Below, piece after piece: positions 56,306 through 64,000 of a stretch of 64,000 bases of DNA (its first letter is position 1; each line of letters starts with the position of its first letter). The stretch is from Stratiolaelaps scimitus (lineage: Eukaryota > Arthropoda > Arachnida > Mesostigmata > Laelapidae), in the NCBI GenBank assembly GCA_019614645.1, contig JABWDB010000006.1, positions 7,812,001 through 7,876,000 of the forward strand, read 5' to 3'. The translations under genes were made by a program, and so were the position numbers. The notes below the pieces were generated by a model. The model made no database searches and had not been told where the DNA came from. It worked only from the letters and a program-made list of their open reading frames with translations.

Positions 56306-58982
56306 CGAGTCATCCTAACTCGTTGCATGGACAAATGATACATTGCCGGATGTTTTGTACTCGACTGCCATCGTTAAAGTCTCAACCGTTAATTGTTGTT
56401 TCGCTGGCCCGCCGTCATCCGGCCATTCTTCCCGTCAAACAGAAACACATTGTTGTCGCGCTGGGAAAATAGACAACGAGACGATACATAAATATCCGCG
56501 GGTGGACGGGCCCACAGAGTTGTGGAAGACTCGCATCCCAGTGGCTTGTCGGTTGGCTGCTTGCTGCTGGTAATCTCGATCGAGTCGCATAATACATTTG
56601 TGAAAATCGACCCGCTCGATGGTGATCGACTGATTCGCCTCTCAACGTCGATTAAACTGCCGAACCTATTAAGGACGTGTTGCCGTAAATATATCAATAA
56701 AAGAAATATGGCCCCCCTACCTCTGAAGAGGCCAACTAGCAGGAAAAAAATTGACATTTCGTCGCCCACACACAAACAGTGAGCTTATTGCCGTGAAATT
56801 TTGCAATAATGTTTAGAGTCGGTGGCACCGTTCGAGGATATCACCCACGCTTGCTGTGCATCCACCTCGACAGTTACTTAGCCAAAGGTCTAGCCGATAG
56901 ACAATAGCGAGCAGATCGAAGAGAAGCGCAAACGTGATGCAAATGAACTTTTCTAATTAAATAAACGTATCAAACACAGATCGAAACACTCACTGGCTCT
57001 CGTCTTACACCTTATGACCTTCTCATGGATGGCAGTGCGAGTGATTTTTATTTTTCTTTGTTCCTGCTACTGCTGGTGCGGTGATTTGCTATTTGAATGA
57101 TCTCTTAATTGAAATCCCAATCGATCACTGAATCGATTACCTTTAGTTTACCCCGCGTTCAGATTGCGTTAGCAAAAACAAAGTACTCAAAGTCCCTTAA
57201 GGTAATTTTCGAAATGAATTCCACCAGCTCTCTCTTTCTCTGTCTAATTAACCTAGTGATTAACTTAGTGCTCTTGGAACGTATACCCGACTTTGGGCAA
57301 CGGTTTCAAATTTCGAGTCTCGTTGTCCACTTGCACTCCGCAGGAGAGTCAAAGATGACTCGTTCGGAAAACTACACTCGTATATATTGCATTGTTCACC
57401 TGTATGAGTGAAGATATTCAAGCCTAAGACCTTTCGGGCTTTGCATAGATGTTTCTTTTATATGCCCTCTATTTTTTGCTAATGCAAAAATAGACAGCTC
57501 CGCACAAAGGCGAAAAGCTCCAAGGTCACATTATACCGTTATCGAGCCAACGCATAATTCCACTACACGACGATCGATGTAGCACTCGTTCGGAGTTGAC
57601 GCTTTTCTGGATATACTTACCTACGACCAGGTTTGCCGGCCCGATTCAGAGTCGGCCGCCATTACAACCGCTGATATTAGCTGACGCCTAATTATGAGCC
57701 CGCAGATCGAATTTGTATCGGTTAAGTCTTAACTGGTTGTAGTTTTTATATCAAACCTTCACACAAGACCGTTGTGTGATTTTTTAAAACCCAAATAAAT
57801 ATAATTAGCGATACGATTTTTGCAACGGCTGAAACCTCTCAGTATTCAATACCAATCCAGCTAGGTACCCCGCTCGTGATAGCACCAAAATGAAATTAAT
57901 CACACATTGTGCGCGGTAATAATGAACAGAAGTGTACTATCTCAAATGAACATTGCCGAAGAAATCCTTATGGCTGCTAGCCTGTCCTTGTTAAATAATT
58001 ATTATCTATATCACATAAATACATAGTATCTCCATATGCACGTGGGTAATATGAAGCGCGCAATGGCACACTTGCCTAAAGCAAGCCATAGGCAGCGGCT
58101 GAGTTTTGAATCAATGCTTGTGGCGCGGTAGCGGTTTCCTTCGAAAGGGTCGCCTGTGTAGATAATTTTCCATGTGCTATTAGTTCGCGAATCGAGGCAA
58201 ATGAGCTGATGCTGTATTCGGCCATAAATCTGCCTGATTTATTTGCCCATACCGGGCAATGCAATGGATGTTTGCAGGCTCGCTATTGCACAACAAGCAG
58301 GTCTGCCCTGTCGTATTTTTGCTAATTTACCCCTGCCACAGCGCGTAATTGAAAGTAGCGAATCGTTAGACATGTCGCTGTTGGTTAATCGGCAGCTCAC
58401 AAATACCTAAAGGTAATTAGCTCTGCTTTCTATAGCAAGGCGAGTTGTTTACGAGTCCACTTGCACAAACACCGGCCGAGCTCGTTCGCGAAGGGAATCG
58501 CATGACCCCGCCCCCCCAAGTTGTCGGCTTTACTATACCCGTATCGTCCGATTGGAATAAGCTCAGATCGAACGAGAGGTAACACTTTACAGGATGCGTC
58601 CCTGAAAACGAATAGTGCGACGAATGTCAGAGAGGGAAGAGCACAGGTTTGACATATATCTTACCCCATAACAACATGTTTTTACACGTCCAGCCTCCTC
58701 AGTGCCCTCGAGGATTTTTCAAGTTGGGACCCAAGATTGTTTGACAAATAGCACTCTATTTTGCAAGGGATGGCTGAATGGAAGCCAATGAAACTCTGTT
58801 TGTTTCGCAGCCTGTTGAAGCGTCTGCGATGAACAAGCATCAATCTGACTTGAGGCCAACTAGTACACTGTTATAATACGATAGAGTATTAAACGCTGAT
58901 TCCCACTAACCTTAGCGGAAAGATGCCATCGTGGTTTGGACATTATTTCGCAGATCGAGTCAATGAAAGGAATAAACGAATC

Positions 58983-59006
58983 ATATATATATATATATAT
59001 ATATAC
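58983..59006. repeat. (TA)n array
   Basis: A pure TA run of 24 bases. Confidence 0.92.
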
Positions 59007-59468
59007 ACTAATCATGTCACATCATGTCGCTTCTGGCTTCGGCTTCTGGACGTCCTCCGATTCTTACCGAGGTACCCTAATGAGGAAGAAACTGTTCAAA
59101 AAATGTAAAATGTATCACGGGTCCACACCGTAATGTGGTACTGTATCGGATAAGGAAAACTACTCCGAAGAGCGATGATGAATTCGATAGTTTACTCGTT
59201 ATAGTTTTTTATCTTTTCGAAAAAGCAACTTTTAGATTTTGTTCCCTCTTTTACTAATAAATATATACATGAGTATGACAGCTGAAACATTGCTAAGTAT
59301 GTACAGAGGTTGTTTAGAGTTTGTACTATCTTGGAATAGGCGAATTATGCCATGGCTCGTACGGCACGCTGACGAATGCATTCGGAATCGCTATCGTATC
59401 TAGAGGATCAAAACTGCTCAGTCGAACGGAACTCGTTAAAATTCAAAGCCAGTACAAGCCATGCCACC

Positions 59469-59488
59469 ATATATATATATATATATAC
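59469..59488. repeat. (TA)n array
   Basis: A pure TA run of about 20 bases. Confidence 0.9.
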
Positions 59489-60693
59489 CCGCACACGAAA
59501 TGTACATCTGTGCTAGTAGTACAGATCGCGGATGGCCATGAAAAAGAAGTGGTCAGAGATCAGAGGGTGCGATCGGTCCGCTTCGTTCCTGTCTCGAGTG
59601 GAGACGCCAGGCACTTCTGTGCTACCCATGTTTATCACTTTCATATGGGTTGTATGAGGGCCGGCATAAACGAATCTGGTAAATTCGCTCACATCAGCTG
59701 TAGCACCAATGAACGAGAAGCCTTGCATCGCCGAGAATGGTGTCCTGGCACCAAACTAGCCGACCGCCACAACACACCTTCGCGCATTCACCGACTATAT
59801 TATCGGCGAAGTAGAACATGAAGAAAGACCTGATAAGCTGTTCACCATACAACATTACGAGGTTAATCCGCAAGGGGAAACTTGAGCAGAATTCACAGTA
59901 TTGAGTGGACGACAGATCGAATGTCTCAAAGGGAAGTCTCACACGGACGTTCAGGTATGCGCCCTTTTGCTCTGAAGAAAAAAAAAGCGCCAGCAATTCG
60001 AATCATGCGCTGACCTATAGCTGCGCCGACGGAAAACATATTCCATTGATATATGGATATATACGCTTCAACTTGGCACTAGTATGCGAGAGGGTCCACG
60101 AAACGTTTTCCAAGCTCGATAGACCTATTTGGGCAAAGAGTGGATCTGGCGGGAAAAAAAAGCATTCGAAATCTCGACTCTCTATGGTTATCCCATATGA
60201 GGGCATAAATGAACGACAGCAAAATATGAAATTAAATTGAAATGCCTGCTCTTCGTACAACGGTAACGAACAACCTGAGCGCTCTGTTCGAGAGTATTCT
60301 TTGATTCAACGGTCTTGCTAGCTTCCGCCTATTCGTCCGACACACACAGACACACTAACTAGATTCAGCAGCGCTGACTGACACGGTCACCATTTTCGTG
60401 GCTTTACTGTGTCGATTCTCGTTCATCGCAGGAATTGCCGCCTCATGCCGGCTCCCTTCAATGGCTCGGTTCCTGTTTAGGGGCGGTGTCTGTGCCTGTG
60501 GTTGGTGCTCGTGCGCTGCTGACACCCCGCATGCTCGAGGTTCACTGATCGAGCCTAGTCGCAGTTGCTTATCCGGCGAGGAATGTAACGCGCGCGAATT
60601 AACCACAGTCGCTGGTCGTGCCTACAACAAACGATTATGGTTGGAAAGCACCCGGCTTACGCACCCAGTTAGCGAACACTTTGGTCCATGCCT

Positions 60694-60715
60694 TATATAT
60701 ATATATATATATATA
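60694..60715. repeat. (TA)n array
   Basis: A pure TA run of about 22 bases. Confidence 0.9.
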
Positions 60716-60787
60716 GGAGACGTTTTGGCATATACGATGTTTGTCCTTTGAAGGAAAAAAGTATGTCTTCTTTACCTTCGTAGTGCC

Positions 60788-61207
60788 ATGCCTACAACAG
60801 GCGACCCACAACAACAAACAGCAGCAATTAGACTATTACAACGACTCACGAATAGAGCCATTGCCATGTCCCGAACATATAGCCCTGACTATGTTTGCCG
60901 TGCCAGGCCGGCTCGGCCCGTCCCGTTGAACGGGAAGCGGCTCGAAGGAGGAACAGACGCCGCGAACTTCGTGAGTTTCGGGAGGAGTCACGAGGAGTTC
61001 AGATACACACAGACAGACAACGATCCGAAACTGTTGTTAGTTTGTTTCTGTTTGTTGCTATTGTTGTTGCTGTTGTTGTTGCTGTTGTTGTTGTTATCGC
61101 TGTATTTGCTGTTTGCACCGAGGCTGCGGCTGCTTTTGTTGGCGTTCGTCGACGCAGACGAACAACGCCAAAGCAGGGCCTGTTCGATCTCAACAAGTCT
61201 ACGATAG
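60788..61207 (+). CDS. Candidate protein with poly-Leu segment
   Basis: ATG at 60788 has GCC before it, a good start context. The frame runs 139 codons to TAG at 61205-61207. The first 80 residues are polar and balanced (MPTTGDPQQQTAAIRLLQR at the start; HEEFRYTQTDNDPK before the repeat). The (TTG/CTG)n run then codes about 20 Leu, which would act as a membrane segment, and a basic-polar tail follows. The minus strand over 60988-61257 is also open and would code an Asn/Ser-rich stretch, a common use of this repeat in arthropod proteins. I cannot tell which strand, if either, is translated. Confidence 0.22.
   Translation: MPTTGDPQQQTAAIRLLQRLTNRAIAMSRTYSPDYVCRARPARPVPLNGKRLEGGTDAANFVSFGRSHEEFRYTQTDNDPKLLLVCFCLLLLLLLLLLLLLLLSLYLLFAPRLRLLLLAFVDADEQRQSRACSISTSLR
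61057..61095. repeat. (TTG)n/(CTG)n triplet array
   Basis: About twelve TTG units are interrupted by single CTG units; looser GTT/GTTT repeats extend it to the left from 61031. Confidence 0.9.
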
Positions 61208-61209
61208 AT

Positions 61210-62515
61210 CTGGGTTCGGATTTTACACGGTATACACTCCTCTGCTAGCAGGCACAAGCAACTCTCCCATCAATCTAAATATGATGGCTGTGGGAATAAT
61301 GTATGCTGATGACGATCCAGCAATGCGATTATGCCTCTCATTTGTGTTACTGTATATGTGGCTTTAGGTTAGACTTCGTGGCCGAATATCGGTAGTCGAT
61401 ATCAATCCTGGTTGACAAATGTTTTCCATGTCCACTTTCGCTCAATGATTATTCATTCTGTGTCAGGTGACTGCGGCGGCGGCGGTTACTGTTACGATCG
61501 TTGGTATGGTGGTGTTTAATTCGAATGCTCGTCGTCTCACTGAAAGCTGCCGAACTTGTGTGTGTGTGCGTGTGCGGTTGAAACAGCGAAGTCGCTCGTA
61601 ATATTCTTTAGGTGGATTTGTATGGTCGTCCATTAGCTCTGTGAGCGTGTGTACGTGATTGAAGCTGGGTAGCCTCGAATTGTCCGTTCCCAGACGGCGT
61701 CCACTAACCAATCGATGTCGAAGACCCACGAGATAAGATCGCTGATATCGACAGCCAGCGATATGGAAGACATTTCGACGCCATGTGCTTTTTGAACGCA
61801 AACAACAATCGTAAATGTGCTTCTTTTTTATAGTACAAATTGTGGCAGCGCCCGACTTCGAGTTAGACCTGTCTAGTAAATTAATTGCAGACAAATAGCA
61901 CCGGTACGATATTCAGAGAGACGAGGTTTAGATTCAATGTTCGACTCGCTGAAGTCGTCGTCTAATCAATAGAGCAGTGCATACATTGGCTTGTGTGCCC
62001 ATATGTTAAATCCGAAATCACGGAAATCGTCAATTCACCGTTGCCACCAGCAACGATATAATCGCGTAATTGGTCCAAGACTGCCCGAGGCTTCATGTTG
62101 CGCTAACCAATGCAAAATGAGACAATGAGTTATTGTGAAACAACTATATATAATGCGAATCGTTATAAGGGTTCTGTATTTGCAGATCTTTTCTTGAAAT
62201 CATCACAATTACATATCATAATGCTATGTATTTGAAACGAAAAAGATGTTATGCTTCTCAGCGTGCTTTTTCGATAATATAAAATGATGATCCACTGATC
62301 TCAATGGAGTGTCAATAATAGAATAGCCATACGTCGTGAGCCCAACATACACACCTTTGTGTATAAGTATCATAAAAAATATATTAATTACTTAATTAGT
62401 CGACATATGAACAACAATACCAGAATTTCGAGTGAAACTCGAGAGTTAGCTTTACAATATGTTCCTTACATGAAGTAGTGAACGCAAACTCCCGTTCAAT
62501 TACTGTATACCGCTA
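61210..62515. other. Spacer, no gene seen
   Basis: A 143-codon minus-strand frame (61463-61894) is open but unrecognised, with a poly-Ala/Val end from GGC triplets at 61471-61482. The rest is AT-rich. Confidence 0.4.
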
Positions 62516-62519
62516 ACAA

Positions 62520-62813
62520 ATGTCACGCCCACAGCAGCGATCACCTTCGAGACGAACACCCCCGAGACATGTAACAGACATTCAGCAGCAGCCGCCGCTG
62601 CCTGGATACGAGTTACTGGGGGAGGTTCTCTCTGGTCTTCGTTCCCCCTTGACCCCCCGTCTGTACCCCCCCTCTCTCTCTCTCGACCTCTCAGTTGGCT
62701 TCCGCCTAATGAAAACTACTGCTGTAGTCGTTTGTAGTGATCTGGCAGCGACGAACCGATCCTTTCGCCTACTCGGATTGATAATGGGAAAAAACTCGCC
62801 GTGCCAGCAGTAA
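62520..62813 (+). CDS. Candidate N-terminal coding exon
   Basis: ATG at 62520 follows AACAA (A at -3). The frame begins MSRPQQRSPSRRTPPRHVTD, a basic Ser/Pro/Arg segment, then QQQPPLPGYELLGEV. After that it becomes Pro/Leu-rich and less protein-like, and it ends at TAA 62811-62813. A true exon might end earlier, but no consensus donor was found. No domain is recognised. Confidence 0.2.
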   Translation: MSRPQQRSPSRRTPPRHVTDIQQQPPLPGYELLGEVLSGLRSPLTPRLYPPSLSLDLSVGFRLMKTTAVVVCSDLAATNRSFRLLGLIMGKNSPCQQ

Positions 62814-62819
62814 GCAAGC

Positions 62820-63120
62820 CAATGTGTCCCCCCCCCCCCAAGAAAAAAAACAGCCGATTCGACACAATGGTTGCAAGTGACTGCGCGACACGTCTCATAA
62901 CAAAGCATCATTTCGAATAGGCTGAACTGACCGACTAGATGGCTGGCTGGCTGGCTGGCGAGCCAGATGATAGCTGCAGCAGTCATACGACTTCAGGGGA
63001 ACCGGACCTCGGGTGCCCAGATTCTCTCTACGAGCTGTTGCGGTTGCCGCTGCTGCTCCGCCGAACGTACAGACTAGTTACCATCTCAAAGCGAGACGAC
63101 TACATTCCACATCGACATAG
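62820..63120. other. Low-complexity DNA between two candidate frames
   Basis: It holds runs of C (62829-62839) and A, and a (GGCT)n run at 62942-62958. I see no gene signal of its own. Confidence 0.5.
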
Positions 63121-63125
63121 ACATT

Positions 63126-63551
63126 GTGGTTGCTGCAACATTTGCTACCAATCAGCTTCATGAAGAGAAGTGGTCATTCGAAAGACGATGCCGCGCTTTC
63201 GCGGCCTCTCTCTCTCTGCTCGTCCACCAGCTTCCCGTACCCCCTAGGTTGTCTGTGGAGTTCGGAGCGCTCGCTGGCTCTCGCGCGCCCACCCTTGTGC
63301 TGGCGGTGTCGCCGATAGCTCCGGCTGTGTATTATGTTGGGCGCGCGAGCCTCGATCCTCCACCACCCATCGTTCGGTTCGGCTGCTGTGCAATCGATGC
63401 AGGGCCGGGATCGTCGTCCTTCGATGTATTTTCCCTGGATACATTTTCGATGCCGATGGCCGGACGACATTCTCCCCGCCCGCGCTCGCTGAAACGATCG
63501 TATTCGAGTGATGATGGCCATGCGAGCCACAGCCACTGCAGCAAAGACTAA
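63126..63551 (+). CDS. Candidate 141-codon frame
   Basis: The frame is stop-free for 141 codons from 63126 (GTG) to TAA at 63549-63551; internal ATGs at 63450 and 63456 give short products. The last 45 residues are the most protein-like: FDVFSLDTFSMPMAGRHS, then SLKRSYSSDDGHASHSHC. The first half is Ala/Leu/Pro-rich. Two minus-strand phases are open over the same bases. No domain or splice pair was found. Confidence 0.2.
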   Translation: MVAATFATNQLHEEKWSFERRCRAFAASLSLLVHQLPVPPRLSVEFGALAGSRAPTLVLAVSPIAPAVYYVGRASLDPPPPIVRFGCCAIDAGPGSSSFDVFSLDTFSMPMAGRHSPRPRSLKRSYSSDDGHASHSHCSKD

Positions 63552-63554
63552 GCA

Positions 63555-64000
63555 CGGCGGTGGTTGCCATACGCGCCGACGCCGTATGTGTGTGTGTGGG
63601 TGCTCGTGTATGAGTCTTCCTTATACTTTTCTATTTCCCAATTCCTCTAGCAGCAGCAGCAGCGCCGCATGCTCATACGAATGAAACGGGGAGCCCAAAC
63701 TGACGACGGCCTCTTCCCTTGACGAGTAACGGCAACAACGAGAGAAATCCGACTCCGCCACGATCCAAAACTCCGTCAGCGGCATCAGCCAGAGAACGAC
63801 GGCAGGGTGCAGCAACGTTGCGATGTGAACCGACCCGAGGGGTCGGGCTTGGGGGTATTTTTTTGTGTTGGGGTTTTGAAGCCAGTCACCCGCCCTCCCA
63901 TCTCTCTCTCTCTCTCTCTCCTGTTCGCCGGTAGCAGCAGAGGCATTTTTTGTGTTGCTCAAAGCTAACCAATGAGTTCGTTCTTTCGTATTTCGTGCTA
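63555..64000. other. Triplet- and CT-rich end of window
   Basis: It holds a short TG run near 63586, (CAG)n at about 63649-63665 and (TC)n at 63900-63920. No gene is recognised; the island continues to the window edge. Confidence 0.45.
63900..63920. repeat. (TC)10 microsatellite
   Basis: A pure TC dinucleotide run. Confidence 0.9.

Larger units (their letters stand above)
56310..60785. other. No assigned gene
   Basis: Open frames around 56389-56782 occur on both strands. A 100-codon plus frame (57109-57411) and a minus frame at 60355-60606 (polar, ending VTVSVSAAESS) are unrecognised. The 166-codon plus frame at 59321-59821 runs through a (TA)n and is not believed. Three (TA)n arrays and a run of eight C (58507-58516 region) are present. 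Confidence 0.4.

Noticed and set aside
59321..59821. 166-codon plus-strand frame
   Set aside because: It passes through a (TA)n array coding Ile/Tyr repeats and has no recognisable domain.
61285..61310. Peptide with Tyr-Ala-Asp-Asp as a reverse transcriptase active site
   Set aside because: The neighbouring residues do not match any reverse transcriptase motif and the frame is only 84 codons.

Overview
This window looks like animal nuclear DNA, most likely from an arthropod; a mite or tick is my guess, not a demonstration. Dinucleotide (TA)n arrays are scattered throughout. There is a decayed mariner transposase, a fragment of a non-LTR retrotransposon ORF2, and several copies of a tRNA-derived short interspersed element (SINE). 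Base composition alternates between AT-rich spacer and GC-rich, CpG-containing islands full of CTG/CAG/GTT triplet runs. No protein in the window could be identified by strong family resemblance except the two transposon remnants. No rRNA gene, intact tRNA gene, CRISPR array or bacterial-type operon is visible.

Layout. 1-5.7 kb: GC-rich, low-complexity DNA with a possible TATA promoter and a 100-codon frame. 5.7-9.6 kb: AT-rich spacer with one SINE tail between (TA)n arrays. 9.68-9.77 kb: a good candidate first exon coding a signal peptide on the minus strand, with a GC-rich upstream flank to 10.9 kb. 11-20 kb: mostly spacer, with weak open frames at 13.5 and 14.7-15.3 kb, a tRNA-like fragment at 16.95 kb and a head-to-head SINE-tail inverted repeat at 17.4-17.5 kb. 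21-22.2 kb: GC island. 23.8-24.3 kb: two SINE copies. 28.5-28.9 kb: a candidate spliced gene end on the plus strand. 30.2-30.9 kb: the best candidate gene start, on the minus strand, with a TATA box, initiator, ATG and consensus splice sites. 32.6 kb: a SINE copy. 33.13 kb: a perfect 14-bp hairpin followed by a TATA-like box. 35.2-35.6 kb: two weak tail-to-tail terminal exons. 38.5-39.1 kb: the mariner relic. 48.1-48.7 kb: a perfect hairpin and the best-preserved SINE. 51.36-52.16 kb: the LINE fragment. 55.5-56.3 kb: a GC-rich minus-strand frame with one membrane segment, preceded by a long (CT)n/(GA)n tract. 60.8-61.2 kb and 62.5-63.6 kb: further open frames in triplet-rich islands.

Most open frames here are about as long as chance predicts, so low-confidence CDS entries are candidate exons only. 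The transposon-derived features and simple repeats are secure. The possible genes cannot be linked into a common pathway. The most original content is the SINE family: a tRNA-like head, a conserved 3' tail, and tails lying beside (TA)n arrays.
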